Source: Stigmatella ashevillena
GTDB lineage: Bacteria > Myxococcota > Myxococcia > Myxococcales > Myxococcaceae
Reading direction: 5' to 3'
Assembly (NCBI RefSeq): GCF_028368975.1
Contig: NZ_JAQNDM010000002.1
Coordinates: forward strand, 7,434,425 to 7,498,424
Length of the DNA: 64,000 nucleotides
A model generated the notes under the pieces. The model was not told where the DNA came from. It was given only the letters and a program-made list of their open reading frames with translations, and did not search any database. Shown piece by piece: positions 55,995 through 64,000 of the stretch (positions are counted from its first letter, which is position 1; the number at the start of each line of letters is the position of its first letter). Position numbers and translations under genes: made by a program.

Positions 55995-57281
55995 GTGAGC
56001 GGCGCACAGACCAGCCTGTTCATCATGGGGGGCAGCAGCTTCTACACGCTGCTGCTGGTGGAGTCGCTGCACCGCGCGGGAGTGACGTCGCAGCTTCGCT
56101 GCATCACCCTGTTCGGGAGGGACGAGCAGCGGCTCAAGGCCGTGGCGCGGATGTGCGGTGAGCTGACCCGCTCCCTCGCACTTCCGGTGGGGTACACCAC
56201 GGACTTCGAGAGCTGCCTGGAGGATGAGTATGGGCTCGTCTTCAACCAGCTCCGGTTTGGAGGCATGGCCGCCCGGGACCTGGATGAGAAGATCGCCCTT
56301 TCTCAGGGGCTGGTGGCCGACGAGACCCTGGGCATGGTGGGGGTCAGCAATGCCATCCGGACCCTCGTGGGACTGACCCCCTTCCTGGAGACGCTGAGAG
56401 GCAAGAAGGGGCCCTACACGCTGGTGAACTTCACCAACCCGTGCAGCATTGTGACACAGTACATGCTGGAGCGGTTTGGGCTGCCCGTGGTGGGCATCTG
56501 TGATTACCCAGAAGTCCTGCGCTCTGCCTATGCCGAGTTGCTCCAACAGCCTCGCGCGAACCTGGCCATTCAGTACTTTGGCGTCAACCACTTCGGCTTC
56601 GTCCACGATGTGCTGCTTTCGGGGCAGAGCGTTTTCGCCGAACTCAAGGAGCGCCTCGACGCGTGTTCCCTGGCGCCGTCCTATCACCGGGCCTTCGAGT
56701 CGATCGTCATTCCCGCCTGGGACCTGATCTTCAACCGCAACGCGCTCTGGGAGGGGCAGCGGCAGAAGCCCAACCGCGCCTCGTTCCTGTATGCGCTGGA
56801 GCAGGAGCTGGCCGCGAAGGTGCGCCAGACCCCGCTGGAGGCCCTGTTCCCGGGGCCCTTCCTGGAACGGCTGGCCGCGCGGCGATGCGATTGGTACGAT
56901 CTCATCGTCACCCCTGTGCTCTCCAACCTGCTCCACCTTGCCCGCGCCCCGCTGATCCTCAACCTGGGGATCCAGGATCCGTTCGGCTTGGGCTGCCGGA
57001 CGTGCGTCATCGAGACGAACGCCGTCATGGGGGCGGAGGGCCATGTGGCGCTTCCTCCCTCGGAGCGGGTGGCCCGCTCTCCCGAGTTCACGCTGGTCAG
57101 ACAGATGAAGCAGGCCGAGGTGGAGTTGCTGGAGGCCATCCTGGAGCGTTCGCCCCAGCGGGTGCTCCGCGCCTGTCTGCTGAACCCGATGATCCAGGAC
57201 CACCGTGCGGTCCAGTCCTATTTCGCCGCGCTGTCCGAGGTGGACCCGCTCATCGCCGAACACCTACACCCGTTGCAGTAA
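55995..57281 (+). CDS. GH4-like NAD-dependent enzyme
   Basis: 428 residues of the glycoside hydrolase family 4 fold. Family signatures: a nucleotide-binding start (LFIMGGSSFYT, divergent from the usual GxGS), QLRFGGMAARDLDEKIAL and ADETLGM, NFTNPCSIVTQYM, C169 in VGICDYP and H199 in FGVNHFGF (the Mn ligands). GH4 enzymes work by NAD-dependent oxidation at C-3, so in a cyclitol pathway it could act as a dehydrogenase or de-glycosylase on a pseudo-sugar. GTG 55995 is the only plausible start. 43 bases after the kinase-like gene. Confidence 0.85.
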   Translation: MSGAQTSLFIMGGSSFYTLLLVESLHRAGVTSQLRCITLFGRDEQRLKAVARMCGELTRSLALPVGYTTDFESCLEDEYGLVFNQLRFGGMAARDLDEKIALSQGLVADETLGMVGVSNAIRTLVGLTPFLETLRGKKGPYTLVNFTNPCSIVTQYMLERFGLPVVGICDYPEVLRSAYAELLQQPRANLAIQYFGVNHFGFVHDVLLSGQSVFAELKERLDACSLAPSYHRAFESIVIPAWDLIFNRNALWEGQRQKPNRASFLYALEQELAAKVRQTPLEALFPGPFLERLAARRCDWYDLIVTPVLSNLLHLARAPLILNLGIQDPFGLGCRTCVIETNAVMGAEGHVALPPSERVARSPEFTLVRQMKQAEVELLEAILERSPQRVLRACLLNPMIQDHRAVQSYFAALSEVDPLIAEHLHPLQ

Positions 57282-57305
57282 CCGACGCACGTCATGGAGA
57301 GCCCC

Positions 57306-58025
57306 ATGGAAAGCCCATCGGTGGACAACACACGCTGGCTGTTCGACACGTCCCGTTTCCAGGCGCAGGGGTTCATCCACCTTCCGTCCTTCGTTCAAGG
57401 CGCCGAGCTGGAGTCCCTGCAGGCCGAAGTGCTGGCGCTGATCTCCAGCAAGGCGCTGATGGTGCCTCGCGAGGGCTCCGAGCACTTCTTCAAGAAGTAC
57501 CAGTCAACCAGCTACTGCTACGTGGACCGGCACGAGCACGTTCCCACCCTGGCCGCGCTGATCAATCACCCCCGCTTGCGCCACATCGTGCGCGAACTGC
57601 TGCCGGAGGAGGGGCTCTTCCACGCCTCGCTGGTGCAGTACCACAAGGCCGGAGAGGGGCAGGCCATCCCCTGGCACCAGGACATCGACCCAGAGATCGT
57701 CGGCGCGGGGCAGATGTTCAACTTTCTGCTCTACCCGTTCGACACCTCGCTGGAGTCGGGTGCGCTGTTCGTGGTGGAGGGCAGCCATGGGAACAAGCGC
57801 CTTCCGGCCGGCGAGCCCCACGGCGACTTGCCGGGCCAGATGCACCTGTGCCCCCGCGCGGGCGACCTGGTCATCACGGATTGCACCTTGTTCCATAAGG
57901 TGAACCACAACACCTCGGGCCGGGATCGCATGTCGATCAACATGCGGTTCCGCAACGGGGCGTTGGATCGGAAGCAGACCTCCGTGGGCATCTATCGCAA
58001 TGGGCGAGTGAACTATGGGGGCTGA
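57306..58025 (+). CDS. PhyH-type Fe(II)/2-oxoglutarate dioxygenase
   Basis: 239 residues of the phytanoyl-CoA dioxygenase family. Facial triad: H124 and D126 (PWHQDID) and H197 (LFHKVNHN), with R206 for 2-oxoglutarate ([11 protein letters not shown]). Would hydroxylate the cyclitol or pseudo-sugar. VldW, the dioxygenase that makes validamycin B, is a functional precedent. ATG 57306 is preferred over ATG 57294 because it is preceded by GGAGAGCCCC; the other has no ribosome site. 24 bases after the GH4 gene. Confidence 0.88.
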   Translation: MESPSVDNTRWLFDTSRFQAQGFIHLPSFVQGAELESLQAEVLALISSKALMVPREGSEHFFKKYQSTSYCYVDRHEHVPTLAALINHPRLRHIVRELLPEEGLFHASLVQYHKAGEGQAIPWHQDIDPEIVGAGQMFNFLLYPFDTSLESGALFVVEGSHGNKRLPAGEPHGDLPGQMHLCPRAGDLVITDCTLFHKVNHNTSGRDRMSINMRFRNGALDRKQTSVGIYRNGRVNYGG

Positions 58026-58096
58026 GTGTCTGGGCTCCGCGAGCCCGAGGACTCCAGTCCCCCCAACGAGCTAGCAGGCTTCTGGGCGACGACATC

Positions 58097-59317
58097 ATGG
58101 CGCATATCAAGGTGGTGGGTGGCGGTACGAGCGTGATGGGCAGCACGCTGCAGGTCTCCGCTCAGGCGGACTTTGGCTATGGGGTGCACAACGAGGAGGG
58201 GCTCTTCGCGCCGGGCAACCCTCTCGTGCGGGGTCTCTGTGGTGATTCGCGCATGCTGGTGTGCATCAGTCCCTCCGTGGACCGCCTGCATGGGGAGCGG
58301 ATCCGCCAATACTTTCGCACCCACTTCGCGCCGGAGCAGTACCGCTTCCAGGAGGTGAGCACCTCCGAGTCGAACAAGTCGATCGAGAACGTGCTTCGCC
58401 TCTGCGAGGCGGCCAAGTCCTTCTGGTTGGACCGGCACGGGCTCCTGGTCGCCATCGGCGGTGGCATCGTCCTGGACGTGGTGGGCTTTGCCGCGTCCAT
58501 CTACCGGCGTGGCATCCGGTACATCAAAGTGCCGACCACCCTGGTGGGCCAGGTCGACGTGGCCGTGGGCGTCAAGACGGGGGTGAACCTGTCGGGCTCG
58601 AAGAATCTGATTGGCACGTACTACCCCGCGTACGCGACGCTCAACGACAGGGGGTTCCTGTCCACCTTGCCTGCCCGGGAGCTGCGGTGCGGGCTGGCGG
58701 AGATCATCAAGATGGGGCTCGTGTGCGACCCGGAGATCTTCACCGCTCTGGAGGAGCACTTCCTGCCGCCGGTGAGCAAGCACCTGGAGCACCCTCTGCC
58801 CCAGGAGGCCGTGGTGGGGGCCATGGTCCGGATGATTGAGGAGCTGCAGCCCAATCTGTTCGAGCTGAACCTCGAGCGCCTGGTGGATTTCGGGCACACG
58901 TTCAGCATGAGCCTGGAGACGGTCAGTGGGTACGCTCATGCCCACGGCGAGGCCGTGGCCATGGACATGGCGCTGTCGGCCTGTCTCAGCAACGAGCTGG
59001 GCATCTTGAGCGAGGCCGAGTTCGAGCGGATCCTCACGTTGCTGGATGTGGTGGGGCTGCCGGTATTTGACGAGTCCCACTGCTCGATCGATGCCATGTG
59101 GCAGGCCCTGATGGAGGTGAATGTGCATCGGGGCCACCGCATCAACCTGGTGATTCCGGCCCGGATCGGCGAGGGAATGTTCCTGCACAGGCTGGAGGAT
59201 GTGCCCCGGGACGTGCTGGCACGGGCCATTCGCCGCATGTCAGGGCTGTCCCGGCGGCACGGTGTGGAGGCGCTCGGCTCCGAAGGGGACCAATTGGGGC
59301 GCGCCTCAGGAGCGTAA
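58097..59317 (+). CDS. Sugar-phosphate cyclase (DHQ/2-epi-5-epi-valiolone synthase family)
   Basis: 406 residues. The dehydroquinate-synthase fold with [34 protein letters not shown] (K160), SKN (169-170), metal ligands E202 (AEIIKMG), H267 (GHTFS) and H283 (HGEA). The HTFS phrase, DMALS and overall pattern point to the C7-cyclitol cyclases that use sedoheptulose 7-phosphate (EEVS and relatives), not to shikimate DHQ synthase. EEVS versus EVS or DDGS cannot be decided by eye. It would be the entry enzyme of the cluster. ATG 58097 has a weak ribosome site. Last gene of the plus arm, 71 bases after the dioxygenase. Confidence 0.88.
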   Translation: MAHIKVVGGGTSVMGSTLQVSAQADFGYGVHNEEGLFAPGNPLVRGLCGDSRMLVCISPSVDRLHGERIRQYFRTHFAPEQYRFQEVSTSESNKSIENVLRLCEAAKSFWLDRHGLLVAIGGGIVLDVVGFAASIYRRGIRYIKVPTTLVGQVDVAVGVKTGVNLSGSKNLIGTYYPAYATLNDRGFLSTLPARELRCGLAEIIKMGLVCDPEIFTALEEHFLPPVSKHLEHPLPQEAVVGAMVRMIEELQPNLFELNLERLVDFGHTFSMSLETVSGYAHAHGEAVAMDMALSACLSNELGILSEAEFERILTLLDVVGLPVFDESHCSIDAMWQALMEVNVHRGHRINLVIPARIGEGMFLHRLEDVPRDVLARAIRRMSGLSRRHGVEALGSEGDQLGRASGA

Positions 59318-59496
59318 CGGTCTCCTCGGATGTGCAAGAGATGCCAGAGGCTCTCCCTGGAGGCTGAGGCGATGCGGATGAGCCAACATCCCGCGCATGG
59401 GCCGCTTTCCCGGTCTTGAATCGGCCCGGGTAGCGTCTCTCCCCGGTCCGGCTCCTCCGGGAGGGACCTGTTCACATCGCCGTTGGGGGGAAAACC

Positions 59497-59850
59497 ATGA
59501 GCAAGGGCAGCCGTCATCACGATGCACATGAGCATCAGCACGCGGGTGGGTGTGGCCATACCGCCATCCACCATGGGGACCATGTGGACTATCTGCACGA
59601 GGGGCACCTGCACCGGAAGGCAGGCCCGCAGTACCAGGAGTGCCGCATCGAGGCGGGGGCCATGAACCTCGACCAGTGTACGCCGCACCACCAGTGCAGC
59701 GACCACGTGAAGGACCATCTGCACGGTCCGTCCTGTGGCCATGAGGCGGTGCCGCACGGGGAACACGTGGATTACCTCGTCGGTGGTCACTTGCACCACC
59801 CCCATGGCAGCCACTGCGATGATCATGGCAGCGTGCGCGTTGTGAAATAG
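59497..59850 (+). CDS. His-rich metal-binding protein with duplicated motif
   Basis: 117 residues with 26 His and 6 Cys. Two related units, about residues 19-39 and 80-100, each have CGH-x-x-x-HG-[DE]HVDYL-x-x-GHLH. Similar His-rich proteins are widespread in proteobacteria and presumed to bind zinc or copper; none is biochemically clear to me. No signal peptide. The ribosome site GGGGGGAAAACC is strong. It has its own 179-base leader region, so is likely not part of the cyclitol operon. Confidence 0.8.
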   Translation: MSKGSRHHDAHEHQHAGGCGHTAIHHGDHVDYLHEGHLHRKAGPQYQECRIEAGAMNLDQCTPHHQCSDHVKDHLHGPSCGHEAVPHGEHVDYLVGGHLHHPHGSHCDDHGSVRVVK

Positions 59851-59854
59851 GCCG

Positions 59855-59881
59855 CTGGGGGCTGCTCCGGGCAGCCCCCAG
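59855..59881. terminator. Hairpin terminator between convergent genes
   Basis: 11-bp perfect stem CTGGGGGCTGC (59855-59865) with GCAGCCCCCAG (59871-59881), 5-base loop. No T-run on either side, but it lies exactly between the convergent His-rich and oxygenase genes. Confidence 0.55.
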
Positions 59882-59884
59882 GGT

Positions 59885-60934
59885 TCACAGCACCGCGGTC
59901 TTCAAGTCCGGGAAGACCTTGCCCACCTTGCCGAGCAGGTAGTCGCCATAGGTGCCTTGGAAGGTATGGACGCTTTGTCCGTCCCAGCGCTCGGAAGCGT
60001 CATCCGCGGAGGCGCCTTCGAGCGCTGGGGCATCGATGGGACGGATCGCCGCAGTCCAACCCGGGTCGAAGAAGAACGGCAAGGACAGACGGTCGCGCCC
60101 CGCCCGGTTCTGCACCCGGTGCGGCGTCGAGCGGTAGACGCCCCGGGTCATGCGGTCGAGCATGTCCCCGATGTTGCACACGAAGGAGTCTGGCACGGGC
60201 GGGGCTTCGATCCAGCGCACCTGCCCACCCTGGCGTGATTTGACCTGAAGTCCTCCGGCGTCATCCTGCTTGAGGAGGGTGAGCACGCCGTAGTCCGTGT
60301 GCTCGCCCACGCCCCAGATGGGCTGGCCGTCCTCGGCGGTGTCGGCCCCAGGGGGGTAATTGAAGATGCGGAAGAGGACGAGGGGATCGGCGGTGTAGCG
60401 CACGGCGAAGTAGTCCTCGGTCAGGCCAAGGCTGAGTGCGATGCCCGACATGAGGGCATGGCCGAGGTGGGTGAGGGCGGCCATGTAGTCGAGGACGGCG
60501 GCGCGCAGGCCGAGGGGCTCGCGGGGGAACAGGTTGGCGCCGTGCAGGGGCGTCCCCGTCCGGACGAGCGGATGGCCGGGGTCCAACTCGGCGCCGAAAT
60601 AGAGGCCTTCCTTGCGGTCTGGGCGGCCGGAGGTCAATTCGCCCCCGACAGGGAAGTATCCGCGCCAGGCGCGTCCGCCCAGGGCCATGCGGATGGCCAT
60701 CTTGTCCGCGAGCGGTAGTGCGAAGAAGCGTCGGCTCAAGTCCTCCAGGTGGGACTGAAGCCCCGCGCTGACGCCGTGGCCAATGGCATAGAAGAAGCCG
60801 CTCTCCCGGCACGCGGCGCCCAACTGCTCGGCGACGGATTGCCGGGCGGCAGCGCTCGACGAAGGGTCCGTGAGCGCACGGACGTCAATGACGGGAAGGC
60901 GGTCGAACTCACCGGCGGCGAAGGCGGTGCTCAT
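59885..60934 (-). CDS. IPNS-like Fe(II)/2-oxoglutarate oxygenase
   Basis: 349 residues of the isopenicillin N synthase-like (DIOX) family: Fe ligands His and Asp in GEHTDYG, second His in STPHRVQN, and the Arg-Ser pair in [12 protein letters not shown] helical N-terminal DIOX_N part is present (LPVIDVRAL). Substrate unknown. ATG 60934 has GAGGAGC ahead; the longer frame crosses the SDR gene and is rejected. 32 bases after the SDR gene on the same strand, so a small operon. Confidence 0.88.
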   Translation of the reverse strand: MSTAFAAGEFDRLPVIDVRALTDPSSSAAARQSVAEQLGAACRESGFFYAIGHGVSAGLQSHLEDLSRRFFALPLADKMAIRMALGGRAWRGYFPVGGELTSGRPDRKEGLYFGAELDPGHPLVRTGTPLHGANLFPREPLGLRAAVLDYMAALTHLGHALMSGIALSLGLTEDYFAVRYTADPLVLFRIFNYPPGADTAEDGQPIWGVGEHTDYGVLTLLKQDDAGGLQVKSRQGGQVRWIEAPPVPDSFVCNIGDMLDRMTRGVYRSTPHRVQNRAGRDRLSLPFFFDPGWTAAIRPIDAPALEGASADDASERWDGQSVHTFQGTYGDYLLGKVGKVFPDLKTAVL

Positions 60935-60966
60935 GGGAAAAGCTCCTCGCGGGCCAGCCGCGTTCG

Positions 60967-61728
60967 TCAGCGACGCTTGATGGCAAAGGGGCCGAAGGCC
61001 TGATCGGCTGGCATGACCTCGACCACGTTGATGTTCACGTGGGCCGGACGCGTGGCACACCAGAGGACGATGTCCGCGATATCGGCCGCCTGGAGGGACT
61101 CCATCCCCTCGTAGTGCTTGCTCGCGCGCTGGGTGTCTCCCTTGAAACGCACGAGGGTGAACTCCGTTTCGACCATACCCGGCTGCACGTCGGTCACGCG
61201 CACGCGCGTGCCGATGAGGTCCGCCTTCAGGTTCTGCGAGAACTGGTGCAGGAAGGCCTTGGTCGCGCCGTAGATGTTGCCGCCTGGATAGGGATAGGTG
61301 GCGGCCACTGAACCCAGGTTCACGATGTGACCCCGGTTGCGTTGAACCATGCCGGGCAACAGGGCATGGGTGATGTAGACGAGCCCCTTGCAGTTGGTGT
61401 CGATCACCGTCTCCCAGTCGTCGAGAGAGGCCTCGTGCGCGAGCGAGGTGCCCAGCGCGAGCCCGGCATTGTTGACCAGGATGTCTACGTTGGCGAACTC
61501 TGGAGGCAAGGAGGCCACGGCGGCCTCGACATCGCTCCGGGAGCGCACATCCAGCAGAAGGACATGGGCGGGGGCCGCGAGCTTCGCTGCCAGCGTCTGG
61601 AGGCGCTCTTCTCTCCGGCCCACCAGAACGAGGCGCGCGCCTGCTTGAGACAGGGCGATGGCGCAGGCCTCGCCGATTCCTGAGCTGGCCCCGGTGACGA
61701 GGGCCGTCCATCCTTGAAGGGTGTGCAT
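60967..61728 (-). CDS. Short-chain dehydrogenase/reductase (YdfG-like)
   Basis: 253 residues, classical SDR: nucleotide motif [16 protein letters not shown], catalytic Tyr and Lys in IYGATKA, and Ser in VNLGSVAA. The overall pattern resembles YdfG-type NADP-dependent 3-hydroxy acid/serine dehydrogenases. Arg after the first strand (VGRREER) suggests NADP. Upstream of the oxygenase gene, so the two may act on one metabolite. Confidence 0.9.
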   Translation of the reverse strand: MHTLQGWTALVTGASSGIGEACAIALSQAGARLVLVGRREERLQTLAAKLAAPAHVLLLDVRSRSDVEAAVASLPPEFANVDILVNNAGLALGTSLAHEASLDDWETVIDTNCKGLVYITHALLPGMVQRNRGHIVNLGSVAATYPYPGGNIYGATKAFLHQFSQNLKADLIGTRVRVTDVQPGMVETEFTLVRFKGDTQRASKHYEGMESLQAADIADIVLWCATRPAHVNINVVEVMPADQAFGPFAIKRR

Positions 61729-61909
61729 GGGAACATCCTAGGCGAAGCTGCTCAGTCTTGAACGGCTCCAGAAGCGTGTCAGGGCACCGAGGGCCGCAGC
61801 TGAACTTCGGGACCCATCCAAGGTTCCTTATTTCAGGGGGCTGGCGTTGCCGTGCTGCATTATCGGCCCTACATGGGGGGAGTCTCTTCTCCCTCGAAGG
61901 AACGCTGCG

Positions 61910-63064
61910 ATGATTGTGGGCCAGATGTTGTCCTGGCGTATCGTCATCCGGTACACGGGGCGGCCGGTCGTCCTGCACGTGGTGTTCGCCCTCTGCATCG
62001 CCGCGGCGTATGAGCTGCTGGGTGCGGACTGGCTGGCGGTTCCTGCGCTCCCCGTCTCCGTGCTCGCCGCGGCCCTGGGCATCCTTCTCGCCTTTCGCAA
62101 CAACTCCGCCTACGACCGGTGGTGGGAGGCCCGTACCCTGTGGGGAAGTCTGGTGAACACCTCGCGGTCATTTGCCCGCCAGGTGCTCACCTTCCTGCCG
62201 GCTCCCTTGAACCGGAGTGGTGACGGCCAGCCCGAGGTGGCTCCCGCTACTCCGCGGCTGATGCGGACGGCGGGAGAACCCGCCTCTCCAGTCCTGGCCA
62301 CCTTCTGGTCCGGTGCCAGCGACGGTGCCGTGAGAGATGCGCTCGGCAAAGCCCGTGAGGCATTTCCTCCGGTTCCTCTGCCGACGCGCCTCGTGTCCCT
62401 GGACATGAAGCATGAGTCTCAGGGGGCCCCTCGTGGCGTCATCACGGGCCTGTTCGAGGGCATTACCGAGGATGCGCGGGAGCTGGTGTATGCGCAGATC
62501 GGTTTCGTGAACGCGCTTCGCTGCCACCTGCGACGCCAGGATCCGTTTCCTGAGATTGCGCCGTTCTTCAGGCCGTCCGTCATCGAGGCCTTGCGGGACG
62601 AGCACAACGTGCCCGCGGCGATCCTTCTCTGGATATCGACGCGGCTGCGCCTCATCTTCGGCCAGGTTCATGGGGAGGAGAAGGTGTTCCTGGTGGTGGC
62701 GCTGAACAACACCCTCAACGAGCTGACGAACATTCTGGGGGCGTGTGAGCGCATCAAGAACACGCCCTTGCCGCGCCAGTACGACATCCTGCCCCGGGCG
62801 ATGGTGCGGGCCTACCTGGCGATGTTGCCGCTCGGGGTGGTGAGCGATCTGGGGTGGCTTACCCCGCTGGTGACCGCGATCATCGCGTTCCTGTTCATCG
62901 CCATGGATGCGGTGGGGCACGATGTCGAGAACCCGTTCGAGAACAACGTCAGCGACACGCCGATGACGGCGCTCTCCCGCACCATCGAGATCAACCTGCG
63001 TCAGGCGCTGGGCGAGACGGAGCTGCCCCCTCCCGTGCAGCCCATTAATGGGCTGCTCTACTGA
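61910..63064 (+). CDS. Bestrophin-like (UPF0187) channel protein
   Basis: 384 residues. N-terminal bestrophin pattern: [20 protein letters not shown], then four hydrophobic segments (about 20-65 and 290-340). An insert of about 80 residues follows the first pair (around residues 85-165), longer than in typical bacterial bestrophins. Bacterial members are anion or cation channels or transporters. ATG 61910 follows GAAGGAA; the upstream extension to 61847 has no support. Confidence 0.85.
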   Translation: MIVGQMLSWRIVIRYTGRPVVLHVVFALCIAAAYELLGADWLAVPALPVSVLAAALGILLAFRNNSAYDRWWEARTLWGSLVNTSRSFARQVLTFLPAPLNRSGDGQPEVAPATPRLMRTAGEPASPVLATFWSGASDGAVRDALGKAREAFPPVPLPTRLVSLDMKHESQGAPRGVITGLFEGITEDARELVYAQIGFVNALRCHLRRQDPFPEIAPFFRPSVIEALRDEHNVPAAILLWISTRLRLIFGQVHGEEKVFLVVALNNTLNELTNILGACERIKNTPLPRQYDILPRAMVRAYLAMLPLGVVSDLGWLTPLVTAIIAFLFIAMDAVGHDVENPFENNVSDTPMTALSRTIEINLRQALGETELPPPVQPINGLLY

Positions 63065-63097
63065 GGGCTGCTCTCCTGCGCTTGCCGGAGAGGGCGC

Positions 63098-64000
63098 TCA
63101 CGAGGGGCCGACGCCGGCGACCAGATAGAAACGGAACTCGCCCGAGTTCACGCCATAGGCCACGTCCACGCCCAGCAGCGGCAGGACGATGCTGCGCAGG
63201 TACAGCCGCAGGCCCGCGCCCACGCCTTGCGCCACGGTGGCGTTGTCCAGGCCACTCTTGGCCTCTGGCAGGTAGCTGCGCACCACCCGGCCCGTCTCAT
63301 CGCGCAGCTTCCGATCCTCCGGCAGCGAGCGCCACATCAGCAGGCCCGAGTCCGAGAAGCCCACGCCTCGGAAGGACAGGGACCGGACGGTGAACAGGGG
63401 AAAGTGGTACTCGGCCGTGAAGGACAGGCGGGTGTCTCCCCGGAACTGCCGGTACAGGAAACCACGCAGGGAGCCGCCCCCCGCCACCAACTCCTGATGG
63501 AAGGGCAAGTCGTGGCCGGCGATGGCCTCGGCTCTCAGCACCAGGTTGTGCTCCTGGAAGAAGCGGATGCCGTGCCGGTAGAGCGCCCCGACGCGCTGGT
63601 AGCGGAAATCACTCCACACGCTGGGGGAGGACATCTCCCAGGACCCTTCGATGTTCAGCCCCTCCATCACCGCGTGGAGGTTCTGACGCGTGTCGAGTCC
63701 CACCATCAGACGCAGCGAGGTGTCCCGCTGCGTCGCGCCTGGCTCGAAGGCGGGTTCGCGCACCTCCATGTCATCGGCGGGGGGCCGGGCGTCGATGAGC
63801 ATCAGCCGGTACTTGGCCGCCACGCGGACCCGCTCGGCGATCATCGCCGCCAACTCCCCGGTGATCGAAGCGGAGTTGAGCCGGGTCCGGCGCAGCACCT
63901 CCGGGACGTCCTGGCTCGCGTCCAGCCGGTACTCCTCCACCCGGTCACTGCGAAGCTGGCCCTCCAGGCTCAGCCGGAGCGGAGGAAACCCGAAGAGGTT
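63098..64000 (-). CDS. Omp85/BamA-type surface antigen (partial, runs off right edge)
   Basis: C-terminal part (about 300 residues) of an outer-membrane beta-barrel of the Omp85/D15 type. The conserved L6 loop is present in GGGSLRGFLYRQFRG (canonical VRGF/RGY), with strands such as DTRLSFTAEYHFPL and the terminal strand EFRFYLVAGVG. The frame stays open to the right edge (EGQLRSDRVEEYRLD), so the N-terminal POTRA region lies outside. Role: outer-membrane protein insertion or translocation. Convergent with the bestrophin-like gene, 33 bases away. Confidence 0.8.
   Translation of the reverse strand, partial: NLFGFPPLRLSLEGQLRSDRVEEYRLDASQDVPEVLRRTRLNSASITGELAAMIAERVRVAAKYRLMLIDARPPADDMEVREPAFEPGATQRDTSLRLMVGLDTRQNLHAVMEGLNIEGSWEMSSPSVWSDFRYQRVGALYRHGIRFFQEHNLVLRAEAIAGHDLPFHQELVAGGGSLRGFLYRQFRGDTRLSFTAEYHFPLFTVRSLSFRGVGFSDSGLLMWRSLPEDRKLRDETGRVVRSYLPEAKSGLDNATVAQGVGAGLRLYLRSIVLPLLGVDVAYGVNSGEFRFYLVAGVGPS

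Noticed and set aside
58097-59317. Shikimate-pathway 3-dehydroquinate synthase (aroB)
   Set aside because: The HTFS and DMALS phrases and the C7-cluster context fit sugar-phosphate cyclases better, and no other aro genes are near.
59885-61978. 697-residue minus-strand frame crossing the SDR gene
   Set aside because: Only its last 349 residues form the oxygenase; the rest is an Arg/Pro-rich out-of-frame reading of the SDR gene.

Overview
The window looks like a chromosomal piece of a large-genome myxobacterium (Myxococcota, probably the Cystobacter/Stigmatella/Archangium side of the order; species not determinable). Reasons: very high G+C, several Ser/Thr-kinase hybrids, a kinase beside an FHA-type sigma-54 activator, an ADYC-domain lipoprotein, a choice-of-anchor A protein, a MYXO-CTERM-like tail on a secreted protease and many lipoproteins. 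No RNA genes, CRISPR arrays, insertion sequences or integrases were seen.

Layout. 1-1.0 kb: end of a lipoprotein gene and a DoxX-type membrane protein. 1.4-6.7 kb: kinase/ATPase/GAF/histidine-kinase hybrid. 7.0-8.6 kb: choice-of-anchor A lipoprotein made of two identical halves. 8.7-11.0 kb: ThrE-type exporter and aldo-keto reductase. 11.3-14.1 kb: two secreted GH43 enzymes with C-terminal AbfB modules. 14.2-19.1 kb: three-gene secreted set (ADYC lipoprotein, a HEAT protein resembling the vitellogenin/MTP lipid-transfer module, an unknown protein). 19.2-24.9 kb: kinase-STAND-FGE protein translationally coupled to an FHA sigma-54 activator. 25.1-28.1 kb: YceI protein, small Cys-motif lipoprotein, S9 peptidase. 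28.2-34.7 kb: Ig-like lipoprotein and a second kinase hybrid whose kinase domain lacks catalytic residues. 34.8-37.7 kb: small peptide, YcaO and TfuA, a probable thioamide-type RiPP locus. 37.6-42.3 kb: trypsin-like protease, MORN lipoprotein, PLA2-like lipoprotein, redoxin, PhoX-like protein.

42.3-59.3 kb is the most remarkable part. A tightly packed ten-gene minus-strand operon (two ABC exporters, membrane-fusion protein, cupin, class III aminotransferase, maltokinase-like kinase, GT-B glycosyltransferase, sugar-1-phosphate nucleotidyltransferase, ROK kinase, PfkB kinase) diverges from a plus-strand operon (small-molecule-kinase-like protein, GH4-type NAD enzyme, PhyH dioxygenase, sugar-phosphate cyclase of the DHQ/2-epi-5-epi-valiolone synthase superfamily). 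The gene set parallels the acarbose/validamycin logic (AcbC, AcbM, AcbR, AcbS, AcbV, AcbK, export; VldW-like dioxygenase), so I interpret it as an uncharacterised C7-cyclitol (pseudo-aminosugar) pathway. A strong sigma-70-like promoter lies in the divergent gap.

59.5-64 kb: His-rich metal-binding protein, an IPNS-like 2OG oxygenase, an SDR, a bestrophin-like channel, and the end of an Omp85/BamA-type outer-membrane protein running off the right edge. All assignments are from reading sequence and motifs; no database search was run.
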